64,000 nt of DNA, taken from assembly GCA_048595745.1 (NCBI GenBank), contig CP184361.1; one strand, 5' to 3'. This stretch comes from Aquipseudomonas alcaligenes_A. Its GTDB lineage: Bacteria; Pseudomonadota; Gammaproteobacteria; Pseudomonadales; Pseudomonadaceae. The first letter of the stretch is position 1. The number at the start of each line of letters is the position of its first letter. This document shows positions 17,058 through 26,134 of the stretch, one piece after another. A program made the translations under genes and the position numbers. Under the pieces are notes generated by a model. That model ran no database searches. It saw only the letters and a list, made by a program, of their open reading frames with translations, and was not told where the DNA came from.

Positions 17058-18643
17058 GCCTGCTCGCCACCCGCCGCCTGCTGCGCATCCTGCGCGTGGT
17101 CATCCGCTACCGTCTGGACGACCTGCTGCTGACCCTGCCACTGCCCACCTGGATGCGCGCCCTGCGCTTCGCCCTACCCTGGCGCTGGCTGCCGCGCGGC
17201 CAACAGGAACTGAGCCGAGGCGAGGCGCTGCGCCTGGCCCTGGAAGACCTCGGCCCGATCTTCATCAAGTTCGGCCAGCTGCTCTCCACCCGCCGCGACC
17301 TGCTGCCGCCGGACGTCGCCGACGAGCTGGCGCGCCTGCAGGACCAGGTCCCACCGTTCGACCCCGAGCATGCCGTGGCGCGCATCGAGGAGCAGCTGGG
17401 CGCCAAGGTAGGCGATATTTTCGCCCGCTTCGACGTGCAGCCGCTGGCCTCGGCCTCCATCGCCCAGGTGCATGCCGCGCAGCTGAAGAGCGGCGAGGAA
17501 GTGGTGGTCAAGGTGATCCGCCCCAACCTGCGGCCGATCATCCGCTCCGACCTGGCCTGGCTGTTCCTCGCCGCACGCATCGCCGAGAAGGCCTCGGCCG
17601 ATGCACGTCGCCTGCGCCCGGTGGAAGTGGTGTCGGACTACGAGAAGACCATCTTCGACGAGCTCGACCTGATGCGCGAGGCGGCCAATGCGAGCCAGCT
17701 GCGACGCAACTTCGCCGACTCGCCGCTGCTCTACGTGCCGCAGGTGTACTGGGACTGGTGCCGGCCCAAGGTGCTGGTGATGGAACGCATCTACGGCGTG
17801 CCGGTGACCGACCTGGCGACCCTGGCGGACCAGCGCACCAACATGAAACTGCTGGCCGAGCGCGGCGTGGAAATCTTCTTCACCCAGGTGTTCCGCGACA
17901 GCTTCTTCCACGCCGACATGCACCCCGGCAACATCTTCGTCGCCACCCGCACGCCCTGGAGCCCGCAGTACATCGCCATCGACTGCGGCATCGTCGGCAG
18001 CCTCACCCCCGAGGACCAGGACTACCTGGCGCGCAACCTGATCGCCTTCTTCAAGCGCGACTACCGCAAGGTGGCGCAGCTGCACATCGACTCCGGATGG
18101 GTGCCAGCGGAAACCAAGGTCAACGAGTTCGAGGCGGCCATCCGTACCGTGTGCGAACCAATCTTCGAGAAGCCGCTGAAGGACATCTCCTTCGGTCAGC
18201 TGCTGCTGCGCCTGTTCCAGACCGCGCGCCGCTTCAACATGGAAGTACAGCCGCAGCTGGTGCTGCTGCAGAAGACCCTGCTCAATATCGAAGGCCTGGG
18301 CCGCCAGCTCTATCCGGACCTGGACCTGTGGAGCACCGCCCAGCCTTTCCTCGAACGCTGGATGCGCGAACGCATCAGCCCCCTGCACCTGCTGCGCAAC
18401 CTGCAGCAGCAGGCCGAGCAGGTGCCGCATCTGTCGCAGATGGCCCGCGACACCCTGGAGCGCCTCAACCTGCCGCGCCCCGCGGCGCCCGTCGAGGCGG
18501 CGCAGGGCTCTGCCTGGCCGCTGCGCCTGCTCGGCGCGGCCCTGGTCGCCGGCGGCGTCAGTCAGGGCCTGGTGCTGGCTCCTGCGGCCTGGGCCGCCTG
18601 GCTAAGCCTGGGCGCCGGCGTAGCGCTGATCCTGCGCCGATAG
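17054..18643 (+). CDS. ubiB: UbiB/ABC1-type atypical kinase of ubiquinone synthesis
   Basis: 529 residues of the ABC1/ADCK family. The signature segments are present: KFGQLLSTRRDLLP (the KxGQ motif), an Ala-rich loop (QPLASASIAQVH) replacing the usual Gly-rich loop, and HADMHPGNIF with IDCGIVG for metal binding. Two C-terminal hydrophobic helices (about 490-525) anchor it to the inner membrane. UbiB is an ATPase thought to help lipid precursors leave the membrane for the Ubi complex. Confidence 0.96.
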   Translation: MSLLATRRLLRILRVVIRYRLDDLLLTLPLPTWMRALRFALPWRWLPRGQQELSRGEALRLALEDLGPIFIKFGQLLSTRRDLLPPDVADELARLQDQVPPFDPEHAVARIEEQLGAKVGDIFARFDVQPLASASIAQVHAAQLKSGEEVVVKVIRPNLRPIIRSDLAWLFLAARIAEKASADARRLRPVEVVSDYEKTIFDELDLMREAANASQLRRNFADSPLLYVPQVYWDWCRPKVLVMERIYGVPVTDLATLADQRTNMKLLAERGVEIFFTQVFRDSFFHADMHPGNIFVATRTPWSPQYIAIDCGIVGSLTPEDQDYLARNLIAFFKRDYRKVAQLHIDSGWVPAETKVNEFEAAIRTVCEPIFEKPLKDISFGQLLLRLFQTARRFNMEVQPQLVLLQKTLLNIEGLGRQLYPDLDLWSTAQPFLERWMRERISPLHLLRNLQQQAEQVPHLSQMARDTLERLNLPRPAAPVEAAQGSAWPLRLLGAALVAGGVSQGLVLAPAAWAAWLSLGAGVALILRR

Positions 18644-18749
18644 CCAGTCACGCCCCCGACTGGCACACTTGGACTTTCGGCACCTTAGCGGTGCAGCAAC
18701 GGCGCAGCGCCTGCGCCATGACAGTGCCCGGCAACGGGCGGATTGAGAC

Positions 18750-19148
18750 ATGACCGACTGGCTCGACGAAATTCACTGGAACGAGGATGGCCTGGTGCCG
18801 GCCATCGCCCAGGACCACAAGACCGGGCGCGTGCTGATGATGGCCTGGATGAACCGTGAGGCCCTGGCCCTCACCGCGGCCGAGCAGCGTGCCATCTACT
18901 GGTCACGTTCGCGTGGCAAGCTGTGGCGCAAGGGCGAGGAGTCCGGCCATGTGCAGAAGCTCCATGAGCTGCGCCTGGACTGCGACGCCGACGTGATCAT
19001 CCTGCTGGTCGAGCAACTCGGCGGCATCGCCTGCCACACCGGGCGCGAAAGTTGCTTTTACCGGGTCTGGGAAAATGGCGCGTGGCACACCGTCGATCCG
19101 GTACTGAAAGACCCGCACGCCATCTACCAGGGACACAAGCATGAGTGA
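18750..19148 (+). CDS. hisI: Phosphoribosyl-AMP cyclohydrolase
   Basis: 132 residues, histidine pathway step 3: opens the purine ring of PR-AMP. Zn and Mg sites are visible in LRLDCDADVI (Asp/Cys) and GGIACHTGRESCFY (two Cys). In Pseudomonas HisI and HisE are separate proteins rather than a fusion. The hisI stop overlaps the hisE start by 8 bp. Confidence 0.96.
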   Translation: MTDWLDEIHWNEDGLVPAIAQDHKTGRVLMMAWMNREALALTAAEQRAIYWSRSRGKLWRKGEESGHVQKLHELRLDCDADVIILLVEQLGGIACHTGRESCFYRVWENGAWHTVDPVLKDPHAIYQGHKHE

Positions 19149-19473
19149 CACCCTCACCCGCCTGGCCGAGGTGCTGGAGGCGCGCAAAGGCGCGGCGCCG
19201 GACAGCTCCTACGTGGCCAGCCTGTACCACAAGGGCCTGAACAAGATTCTGGAGAAGGTCGGCGAAGAGTCGGTCGAAACCATTCTTGCGGCCAAGGACG
19301 CGGCCATCAACGGCGATTGCAGCGACCTGATCTACGAAACCGCGGACCTCTGGTTCCACAGCCTGGTCATGCTCGCCGCCCTCGGCCAGCATCCGCAGGC
19401 CGTGCTGGACGAGCTGGACCGCCGTTTCGGACTTTCCGGGCACGACGAGAAAGCGGCGCGCTCCACTTCCTGA
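19141..19473 (+). CDS. hisE: Phosphoribosyl-ATP pyrophosphatase
   Basis: 110 residues of the all-alpha MazG-like superfamily that hydrolyses PR-ATP to PR-AMP, feeding HisI. The conserved KVGEESVETILAAK and YETADLWFH motifs are present. It overlaps hisI by 8 bp and is followed after 23 bp by tatA, so the four downstream genes may read through from his transcription. Confidence 0.96.
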   Translation: MSDTLTRLAEVLEARKGAAPDSSYVASLYHKGLNKILEKVGEESVETILAAKDAAINGDCSDLIYETADLWFHSLVMLAALGQHPQAVLDELDRRFGLSGHDEKAARSTS

Positions 19474-19496
19474 GTTCATTTTCGAGGACTGTTTGC

Positions 19497-19769
19497 ATGG
19501 GCATTTTCGACTGGAAACACTGGCTGGTCATACTCATCGTGGTGGTACTGGTGTTCGGCACCAAGCGCCTGAAGAACCTTGGTTCCGACCTGGGCGAGAC
19601 GATCAAGGGCTTCCGCAAGGCAATGAACAGCGACGAGGACAAACCGGCCGAAGCGGCGCCGCAAGCGCCGGTTCAGGCAACGCCGAGCACCACCACGGAA
19701 GCGCCGCACAAACCGCAGACCATCGACGCCCAGGCCCAGCGGGTAGAAGACCCGGTACGCAAGGACTGA
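19497..19769 (+). CDS. tatA: Sec-independent translocase subunit TatA
   Basis: 90 residues: a short N-terminal transmembrane helix (about 7-22), hinge FGTKRLKNLG, an amphipathic helix (LGETIKGFRKAM) and an Ala/Pro/Thr-rich tail. TatA polymerises to form the Tat pore for folded cofactor proteins. Start ATG follows GAGGA with suitable spacing. Confidence 0.96.
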   Translation: MGIFDWKHWLVILIVVVLVFGTKRLKNLGSDLGETIKGFRKAMNSDEDKPAEAAPQAPVQATPSTTTEAPHKPQTIDAQAQRVEDPVRKD

Positions 19770-19778
19770 ACCTGAGCC

Positions 19779-20135
19779 ATGTTCGATATCGGCTTCTCCG
19801 AGCTGCTGCTGGTCGGGCTGGTGGCACTGGTCGTGTTCGGCCCCGAGCGCCTGCCCGGGGCCGCACGCACGGCTGGCCTATGGATAGGCCGGCTCAAACG
19901 CAGCTTCAGCGCGATCAAGGCCGAGGTCGAGCGCGAAATGGGCGCTGACGAAATCCGCCGCCAGTTGCACAACGAGCAGATCCTGCAGATGGAACGCGAG
20001 CTGCAGCAATCGATTCAGCCCCCGGCCACGCCGGCCACCAGCGAACCTGGGACGCCTCCGGCACCTGTCCAGACAGGCTCCAGCGTGCCGACTCCCCAGC
20101 CCCCGGCCACTCCGGAGCCGCCGCGCCAGCCATGA
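19779..20135 (+). CDS. tatB: Sec-independent translocase subunit TatB
   Basis: 118 residues, related to TatA but beginning MFDIGFSELLLVGLVALVVFGPERLP, the FGPE(R)LP form typical of TatB. A Pro/Thr-rich C-terminal tail follows a charged amphipathic helix. TatB with TatC forms the signal-peptide receptor. It overlaps tatC by 4 bp. Confidence 0.96.
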   Translation: MFDIGFSELLLVGLVALVVFGPERLPGAARTAGLWIGRLKRSFSAIKAEVEREMGADEIRRQLHNEQILQMERELQQSIQPPATPATSEPGTPPAPVQTGSSVPTPQPPATPEPPRQP

Positions 20136-20911
20136 CCGAACCGAATACCGAAATGCCCCTGGTGGCGCACCTGACCGAGTTGCGCACGCGCCTGCTGCGC
20201 TGCGTGGTCGCGATCTTCATCGTGTTCGCCTGCCTGTTCTACTTCGCCCAGGACATCTACACCTTCGTCTCGGCGCCGCTGCGGGCCTACCTGCCGGAAG
20301 GTGCGACGATGATCGCCACCGGCGTCGCCTCGCCCTTCCTCACCCCGTTCAAGCTGACGGCCTGGTGCTCGCTGTTCCTCGCCGTGCCGATCATCCTGCA
20401 CCAGGTGTGGGGGTTCATCGCCCCCGGGCTGTACAAACACGAGAAGCGCATCGCCCTGCCGTTGCTGGTCTCCAGCATCTTCCTGTTTTACGGCGGCATG
20501 GCCTTCGCCTACTTCCTGGTGTTCCCGCTGATCTTCCACTTCTTCGCCAGCGTGACCCCGGACGGGGTGGCGATGATGACGGACATCAACGAGTACCTGG
20601 ACTTCGTCCTCACCCTGTTCTTCGCCTTCGGCGTGGCCTTCGAGATCCCGGTGGCGACCTTCCTGGTGCTGTGGGTCGGCATCGTCGATATCGAGACGCT
20701 GAAAAAGAGCCGCCCCTACGTGATCGTCGGCTGTTTCGTGGTCGGCATGATCCTCACACCGCCGGACATTTTCTCGCAGACCCTGCTGGCGGTGCCGATG
20801 TGGATGCTGTTCGAGGTCGGCCTGCTGTTCGGCGGCCTGGTACGCAAGCGCGGCGAGCCTGAGGCGGACGACGAGCAACCCGAAGACCAGCCCCCCGCAC
20901 CGCTGCCATGA
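20132..20911 (+). CDS. tatC: Sec-independent translocase subunit TatC
   Basis: A 259-residue inner-membrane protein with six predicted helices, including the first near residues 20-40 and a conserved LTELRTRLLR near the start; IPLxx/ITP-type segment ILTPPDIFSQ lies between helices 5 and 6. TatC binds twin-arginine signal peptides. A charged C-terminal tail (EPEADDEQPEDQP) is cytoplasmic. rsmE overlaps its end by 4 bp. Confidence 0.97.
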   Translation: MTEPNTEMPLVAHLTELRTRLLRCVVAIFIVFACLFYFAQDIYTFVSAPLRAYLPEGATMIATGVASPFLTPFKLTAWCSLFLAVPIILHQVWGFIAPGLYKHEKRIALPLLVSSIFLFYGGMAFAYFLVFPLIFHFFASVTPDGVAMMTDINEYLDFVLTLFFAFGVAFEIPVATFLVLWVGIVDIETLKKSRPYVIVGCFVVGMILTPPDIFSQTLLAVPMWMLFEVGLLFGGLVRKRGEPEADDEQPEDQPPAPLP

Positions 20912-21615
20912 ATCTGCTGCTGCTGGAAGACGCCGATTTCGTCGCGGCGGACCGTGCCGTCCTCAGCGGCCGCCGGCTCAAGCACCTGCATGAGGTGCAT
21001 GGCGCCGAGAGCGGTGACTCTCTGCGCGTCGGCCGCCTCGGCGGCCTGATGGGACGCGGCACCCTGCTGGCCCTGGACGAACAGCACGCCGAACTGCGCG
21101 TCGAGCTGGACCAACCGCCGCCGGCCAAGCTGCCGTTGACCCTGCTGCTGGCCCTGCCCAGACCGAAGATGCTAAAGCGTGTGCTGCAGACCGTGGCCGC
21201 CATGGGCGTACCGCGCCTGGTGCTGCTCAACAGCTACCGGGTGGAAAAGAGCTTCTGGCAGACCCCCTTCCTCGAACCCGAAGCCATTCGCGAGCAGCTG
21301 CTGCTGGGCCTGGAACAGGCCCGCGACACCGTGCTGCCCGAAGTGAGCATCGAGAAGCGCTTCAAGCCCTTCGTCGAGGATCGCCTACCCGCCATCAGCG
21401 CCGACACCCTGGGCCTGGTCGGCCATCCGGGCGACTACCCCGCCTGCCCACGCGCCGTGAGCGAAGCGGTCACCCTGGCCATCGGCCCGGAAGGCGGCTG
21501 GATTCCCTACGAGGTGGACAAGCTGCAGGAGGCCGGTCTGGCACCGGTGCAGCTGGGCGAGCGTATCCTGCGCGTGGAGACGGCCGTACCGGCATTGCTG
21601 GCCCGCCTGTTCTGA
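20908..21615 (+). CDS. rsmE: 16S rRNA (uracil-1498-N3)-methyltransferase
   Basis: 235 residues of the RsmE SPOUT family, which methylates U1498 near the decoding centre. The SAM-knot motif is visible as LAIGPEGGWIPYEV near residue 193, then LGERILRVETAVPALLARLF at the C-terminus. It overlaps tatC by 4 bp (ATGA), the same end-of-operon position as in other pseudomonads. Confidence 0.95.
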   Translation: MNLLLLEDADFVAADRAVLSGRRLKHLHEVHGAESGDSLRVGRLGGLMGRGTLLALDEQHAELRVELDQPPPAKLPLTLLLALPRPKMLKRVLQTVAAMGVPRLVLLNSYRVEKSFWQTPFLEPEAIREQLLLGLEQARDTVLPEVSIEKRFKPFVEDRLPAISADTLGLVGHPGDYPACPRAVSEAVTLAIGPEGGWIPYEVDKLQEAGLAPVQLGERILRVETAVPALLARLF

Positions 21616-21680
21616 ACGTCGTTGTCGTGCAACACGCGCAGGCTTAGGCTGGTGCATCGCCCGCGCTTCCGGAGCCCGCC

Positions 21681-22103
21681 ATGCGCCCGCTGACCATCGA
21701 CCTGGACGAACTGGCCTGCGCCCTCAACACCGAAGGCCTGGATCACTACCTGGACCTGTTCAGCGGCAAGCTGCTGCTGATTCCCGAGGAAGATGCCGAT
21801 CCCGAACTGGAAGCCCTGTTGCGCGAGGAGCCGGAGCGCTTCCTGCTGGTTGAGCCGCTGCAGGCCGAGGACACCCTGGCGCTGATGCGCGAATTCCTCG
21901 CCGAAGTGATCCATCCGCACGCCTATGGCGAACTGCAGCAGGCCCTGGAGAGCCGGCGCCCGGTGCGCACCTTCAATCACGTCCTGATGTACTACCCGGC
22001 ATTGCTGCAGGCCTGGCGGGCCTTCGAGGCCGGGCGCCTGCGTGAACTGGCGCAGGACTGGCTGGAACAGAACGAACTGCAGCCTGCCCAGCCACTGCAC
22101 TGA
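21681..22103 (+). CDS. UPF0158 family protein
   Basis: A 140-residue acidic protein (MRPLTIDLDELACALNTEG...) of the UPF0158 family: an N-terminal segment with EEPERFLLVEPL, then HPHAYGELQQALESRRPVRTFNHVL. No catalytic motif is recognisable and the function is unknown. It lies downstream of rsmE, with 65 bp between, and converges on the RDD gene with only 7 bp between stops. Confidence 0.8.
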   Translation: MRPLTIDLDELACALNTEGLDHYLDLFSGKLLLIPEEDADPELEALLREEPERFLLVEPLQAEDTLALMREFLAEVIHPHAYGELQQALESRRPVRTFNHVLMYYPALLQAWRAFEAGRLRELAQDWLEQNELQPAQPLH

Positions 22104-22110
22104 GCAGTGC

Positions 22111-22653
22111 TCAGGCGACGGGCTTCAATCCGTCAACAGCCTCGGCCTGGGGCTGCGCTGGTACCCGCAGGATGACCAGGGTGCCGGCGAGGCGGTCATG
22201 CGGCCCCTGCCGGCGCTTGTCCACGCTCATCCAGACGGCCAGCAGAAGGATGGCATAGCCACCCAGCACGGCGCACAAGGCCACGAAGACCAGGTAGCGC
22301 AGCACCAGCCGCCACCACACCGGACGCGTCAGGGTGCGACGGTCCACCAGCTCCGCGTCCACCGCCCTCATTCCCGGCGTCTTGCCCCAGCGATACCAGC
22401 AGAGCAGGAAATAAAGCGGCCCCAGCAACAGCAACGACAGCTCGCTCAGCAGGGCAAGCAGGGCGCTGGAGTCGGCCGTGACGTGCATCAGCAACACGGC
22501 GGCGAGGATCACCGCAACGCCCAGGATCACCAGCAGGAAGAAATCCAGCAAGGCGCCGGCCCCGCGGTCGAGCACGCCAACCAGCTGGTAGTGCTGGCCG
22601 CTGGCAGAGTGCTCATAGGTGCGGTGATTGATACGACGGTCTTCCATGTCCAT
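22111..22653 (-). CDS. RDD family membrane protein
   Basis: 180 residues with about four hydrophobic segments: an RGAGALLDFFLLVI helix carrying the RDD-type Arg/Asp, a second near VILAAVLL, and a third in the LSLLLLGPLYFLLCWYRWGKTPGMR region (the typical GKTPG motif), then LRYLVFVALCAVLGGYAILLL. RDD proteins are poorly defined; some act as Na+/H+ or small-molecule transporters. It may start two codons later at 22647, where GGAG is better spaced. It is first in a run of minus-strand genes. Confidence 0.8.
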   Translation of the reverse strand: MDMEDRRINHRTYEHSASGQHYQLVGVLDRGAGALLDFFLLVILGVAVILAAVLLMHVTADSSALLALLSELSLLLLGPLYFLLCWYRWGKTPGMRAVDAELVDRRTLTRPVWWRLVLRYLVFVALCAVLGGYAILLLAVWMSVDKRRQGPHDRLAGTLVILRVPAQPQAEAVDGLKPVA

Positions 22654-22683
22654 TCACTCCGTTAGGGAAGCTTGCTATCGCGC

Positions 22684-23121
22684 TCAGATGTCGAGGAGAA
22701 AGGTCACCGGCCCATCGTTGATCAGGTGTACCTGCATGTCGGCGCCGAAACGTCCGGTGGCCACCTGCGGGTGTTGCTCGCGAGCCAGCTCGACCAGGCG
22801 CTCGAACAGGGCCAGGCCCTGCGCCGGCGGCGCCGCGGTGGAGAAGCTCGGACGCAGACCGCTGCGGGTATCGGCGGCGAGGGTGAACTGCGAGACCAGC
22901 AGCAGGCCACCGTTCACGTCCTGCAGTGACCGATTCATCTTGCCGGCGGCATCGGCGAACACCCGGTAGGCGAGCAGGCGCTGCAGCCCCTTGGCCAGGG
23001 TCTGCGCATCATCCTGCGGCTCGATGCCGACCAGTGCCAGCAGGCCCTGATCGATGGCACCGACCACCTCGCCCTCGACTTCGACGCGGGCCGCGCGCAC
23101 CCGCTGGATCAGCAGCTTCAT
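22684..23121 (-). CDS. dtd: D-aminoacyl-tRNA deacylase
   Basis: 145 residues; hydrolyses D-amino acids from mischarged tRNAs (D-Tyr and others), also clearing Gly-tRNA-Ala. The conserved SQFTL (catalytic Thr) and GPVTF motifs are present, the latter providing the cross-subunit Gly-cisPro. It follows pip in the same direction, overlapping by 4 bp. Confidence 0.96.
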   Translation of the reverse strand: MKLLIQRVRAARVEVEGEVVGAIDQGLLALVGIEPQDDAQTLAKGLQRLLAYRVFADAAGKMNRSLQDVNGGLLLVSQFTLAADTRSGLRPSFSTAAPPAQGLALFERLVELAREQHPQVATGRFGADMQVHLINDGPVTFLLDI

Positions 23122-24089
23122 GCCTCTTCCAACGGCAGGTCGAGCAGGCGCCGCGCCATCTGGTCGGCGGCCCGCACCAGGGCGTCGGTGATGCCCGGCT
23201 CGGCGGCCGAGTGACCCGCGTCGCGGATGATCTGCAGCTCGCTGTTCGGCCAGGCCTGGTGCAGCGCCCAGGCGTTGTCCAGCGGGCAGATCACGTCGTA
23301 GCGGCCATGCACGATCACGCCCGGCAGGTGGGCGATCTTCGGCATGTCGCGCAGCAGCTGGTCGTCAGCCAGGAAGGCGTTGTTGACGAAGTAGTGGCAC
23401 TCGATGCGGGCGATCGACAGCGCGCGATGTGGCTCGCTGAAACGGTCGACCACCTGCGAGTTGGGGCGCAGCGTGGCGGTACGTCCTTCCCAGGTCGACC
23501 AGGCCTTGGCGGCGTGCATCTGGGCGATCTGGTCCGGACCGGTCAGGCGTTTGTAGAAGGCCTGTACCAGGTCGCCGCGCTCCTCGGCCGGGATCGGCGC
23601 CAGGTAGTCTTCCCAGTAGTCGGGGAACAGGCGGCTGGCACCTTCCTGATAGAACCAGCTGATCTCCTGCGGGCGGCACAGGAAGATGCCGCGCAGGATC
23701 AGGCCATGCACACGCTCGGGATGGGCCTGGGCGTAGGCCAGCGCCAGGGTCGAACCCCAGGAGCCGCCGAACAGCAGCCACTTGTCTATGCCGAGGTGTT
23801 CGCGAATGCGCTCCAGGTCGGCCACCAGGGCCTGGGTGGTGTTGTTCTCCAGGCTGGCGTGCGGAGTGGAGCGGCCGCAACCACGCTGATCGAAGGTGAC
23901 GATGCGGTACAGGTTGGGGTCGAAGTAGCGGCGGCTGGCGGCATCGCAGCCGGCGCCCGGGCCACCGTGGATGAACACCACCGGCAGGCCCTCCGGCGAG
24001 CCACTCTCGTCCACGTACAGGACATGCGGCTCCTCCACCGCCAGCTCGTGGCGAGCGTAGGGTTTGATCTCCGGATACAAAGTCAGCAT
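23118..24089 (-). CDS. pip: Proline iminopeptidase
   Basis: A 323-residue cytosolic alpha/beta hydrolase (S33) that releases N-terminal proline from peptides. Nucleophile Ser110 in GGSWGS; oxyanion HGGPG near 41-45; acid in HGRYDVICP; His in DAGHSAAEP. No signal peptide. dtd overlaps its 3' end by 4 bp, so the two are coupled. Confidence 0.93.
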   Translation of the reverse strand: MLTLYPEIKPYARHELAVEEPHVLYVDESGSPEGLPVVFIHGGPGAGCDAASRRYFDPNLYRIVTFDQRGCGRSTPHASLENNTTQALVADLERIREHLGIDKWLLFGGSWGSTLALAYAQAHPERVHGLILRGIFLCRPQEISWFYQEGASRLFPDYWEDYLAPIPAEERGDLVQAFYKRLTGPDQIAQMHAAKAWSTWEGRTATLRPNSQVVDRFSEPHRALSIARIECHYFVNNAFLADDQLLRDMPKIAHLPGVIVHGRYDVICPLDNAWALHQAWPNSELQIIRDAGHSAAEPGITDALVRAADQMARRLLDLPLEEA

Positions 24090-24181
24090 GGCGCACTCCC
24101 GAGTCTGTGCGTAAGGTCCCTGAGGCCGTCTGCCGACGGCCAGCCGTGCCGGGCATCATAACCATGAAAAGGACCTTGAAC

Positions 24182-24613
24182 ATGACTCCAGCGCGATTAA
24201 TCCCGGCTTTTCTGCTGGCCTGCGCCCTGCTCAGCGGCTGCACGCCCAACACCCCACAAGCCGCCCTGGAAGCTGCCGTGCAGCAGCTGCAGGCCAACAT
24301 CGAAGCCAAGGACAACGGCGCGGTGCTGGACCAGCTGCATCCGCAGTTCAGCGCCCAGCAACAGTACGACCGCACCTGGGCACAGCGCACCATGGCCCTG
24401 CTGTTCCTGCGCCACAAGCAGGTGCGGGTGATGGCCATCGGCACCCGCAGCGAGATCGACCCGACCTACAGCCACAAGGGCCATACCCGCGCCGAGGTGG
24501 CCCTGACCGGCGCCGAGGGTCTGATCCCGGACAGCGCCCGCCACTACAGCGTCAGGCTGGAATGGTGGCTGGAAGACGGCGAGTGGCAGCTGGCGCGCCT
24601 GGCGTGGGAGTAA
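24182..24613 (+). CDS. Small lipoprotein of unknown function
   Basis: A 143-residue protein with a lipobox: MTPARLIPAFLLACALLSGC, Cys being the lipidated residue at position 20. The rest resembles a nuclear-transport-factor-2-like fold of ~120 residues (QAALEAAVQQLQANIEAKDNGAVLDQL...). I start at 24182 because AAAAGGA precedes it with 8-bp spacing; an upstream ATG at 24164 would add six residues. It is divergent from pip and converges on blc. Confidence 0.75.
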   Translation: MTPARLIPAFLLACALLSGCTPNTPQAALEAAVQQLQANIEAKDNGAVLDQLHPQFSAQQQYDRTWAQRTMALLFLRHKQVRVMAIGTRSEIDPTYSHKGHTRAEVALTGAEGLIPDSARHYSVRLEWWLEDGEWQLARLAWE

Positions 24614-24649
24614 CGCACTGGCTGCGGCCCGCCCCGCGCAGGGCTGCTA

Positions 24650-25207
24650 CTAGGGCTTGACCTGCTCATCCGCCACGCGCCAGATCAGCGCATCGGTGTC
24701 GTAGCCGCGCGCGCGCGCCTCGGCCAGCAGCTGTTCACGGGTCTCGGCCGAGACCTGCGGGGTGCGCGACAACAGCCAGAGGTACTCGCGATTGGGGTTG
24801 CCGACCAGCACGTGCTGGTAGTCCTGATCCAGGTAGAGCACCCAGTAGTCGCCTTTGGCCACGCCGGGGAAAAGTGCGCTGAACCAGTTGTCAAAGCTCA
24901 CCCACAGCTTGTCGGTGCGACCGGCCTCCTGGGCCACGGCGCGCCCGCGCGCCTCGATCCACTCGCCCTCCAGGGTACGGCAGCGGTTGGTCACGCCGAT
25001 GCTGCCATCCTCCTGCAGAAGGTAGTGCGCCTCGGACTGGGCGCAGTTGCGCTGGAAGAACATCGGCAGGCGCGCCAGTTCGTACCAGGTGCCCTGGTAG
25101 CGCTGCAGATCAACCTGGCCGGCGCTGGCCGGCGGAGCTTCCGCGGACGAACTGGCGCAGCCGGCCAGCAGGGCAAGTGCCAGGGTGCAGAACAGGGCAC
25201 GCATCAT
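24650..25207 (-). CDS. blc: Outer-membrane lipocalin (Blc-like lipoprotein)
   Basis: 185 residues: lipoprotein signal ending LLAGCASS, then the lipocalin motif GTWYELARLP near residue 40 and NRCRTLEGEWIEARGRA. Blc-type lipocalins bind lysophospholipids at the outer membrane. Two tandem ATGs exist (25207 and 25204); the first overlaps the upstream gene's stop. The neighbouring small lipoprotein lies immediately upstream in the same direction, so the two are likely cotranscribed. Confidence 0.9.
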   Translation of the reverse strand: MMRALFCTLALALLAGCASSSAEAPPASAGQVDLQRYQGTWYELARLPMFFQRNCAQSEAHYLLQEDGSIGVTNRCRTLEGEWIEARGRAVAQEAGRTDKLWVSFDNWFSALFPGVAKGDYWVLYLDQDYQHVLVGNPNREYLWLLSRTPQVSAETREQLLAEARARGYDTDALIWRVADEQVKP

Positions 25208-25458
25208 TTCAGCCCCTGGCCGGAAAACAGCATCACCTTGTCCGCGGCGAACTGCACGTTGATGAAGGCTTTTTCATCACCCCAGGTGCAGCTGGTCAGG
25301 CCGATGGCGCCGGAGCATTCGGTCGGACTGCCGAGCAGGCTCTCCACTTCGCTCTTGGCCATGCCGGCCTTGAGCTTGGAATAGTTTTCCTGGTTGATCT
25401 TGCTGCAGGCGGCCAGCAGGACACAGGCGGCGACTACAGCGACAGAGCGCAGCGACAT
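25204..25458 (-). CDS. Small SmpA/OmlA-like lipoprotein (DUF3862-type)
   Basis: 84 residues: signal and lipobox MSLRSVAVVAACVLLAAC, then NYSKLKAGMAKSEVESLLGSP, the BamE/SmpA-like helical motif, and CSGAIGLTSCTWGDEKAFINVQF. The start ATG follows TGAGGAG. A longer open frame upstream (to 25602) has no support. It probably sits in the outer membrane as a periplasm-facing lipoprotein. Its stop overlaps the Blc start. Confidence 0.8.
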   Translation of the reverse strand: MSLRSVAVVAACVLLAACSKINQENYSKLKAGMAKSEVESLLGSPTECSGAIGLTSCTWGDEKAFINVQFAADKVMLFSGQGLK

Positions 25459-25531
25459 GACGAACTCCTCAAGGGAAAGAAACTGCGACAGAGCTTGGCA
25501 CAGGAGCGGCTCGATTGCGCTTCTTGGGACT

Positions 25532-26131
25532 TCAGAAACGCGAACCCGGTTCCTCGAGAAAGGCCAGTTCCTGCGACGAGGAAACACGACCAAGCAGGAC
25601 ATTGCGATGAGGGAAGCGGCCGAAGCGGCGAATCACCTGGCGGTGACGTTCGGCATAATCCAGGTAGCCGTCGAACAGCCCGCGCTCGGCAGCCGGAGCC
25701 TGGTCGCGCAGCGCGACGAAGCGCGCGACCGCCTCATCCTGGAGAGCCAGGTCCTCGGCGTGCTCCAGCACCAGGTAGGCGAACACCCGGCGGATCGCCG
25801 GCAGATCCTGATCGAACCCTCGCGCCAGGCCCTCTCGCAGCACCTGCCTGGCACGCGAGTCGCCGGCGAAGGCCTGCGCCGTGCCGCGATGAATCATGCG
25901 CGGTAGCTGGTCAAGCAGCAGGAGCAGCGCCAGGCGCCCGTCGGCACCCCCACACCAGTCATCCAGACCACCGGCCAGCGCCTGCTCGCAGAGTTCGCCG
26001 AAACGGCGGCTAGCCTCGTCATCCTGCTCGGCGCGGTAGCCGAACCACAGGCCACTGCGCTGCGCCGCTACCTCGCCGGCGGTTACGGCAGCGCCGAACC
26101 ACCAGTCCAGCAACGGCTGCCAGGCGGGCAT
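25532..26131 (-). CDS. DUF924 family protein
   Basis: A 199-residue helical, cytoplasmic protein matching DUF924: LDWWFG near the start, LALLLLLDQLPRMIHRGTAQAFAGD in the middle and AERHRQVIRRFGRFPHRNVLLGR near the end. These resemble TPR-like folds; the family has no confirmed function. It lies 3 bp after fbp, so they are one transcription unit. Confidence 0.85.
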   Translation of the reverse strand: MPAWQPLLDWWFGAAVTAGEVAAQRSGLWFGYRAEQDDEASRRFGELCEQALAGGLDDWCGGADGRLALLLLLDQLPRMIHRGTAQAFAGDSRARQVLREGLARGFDQDLPAIRRVFAYLVLEHAEDLALQDEAVARFVALRDQAPAAERGLFDGYLDYAERHRQVIRRFGRFPHRNVLLGRVSSSQELAFLEEPGSRF

Positions 26132-26134
26132 GGT

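Noticed and set aside
22104..22110. Terminator between the convergent UPF0158 and RDD genes
   Set aside because: Only 7 bp separate the stops, and no hairpin with a T-tract is visible nearby.
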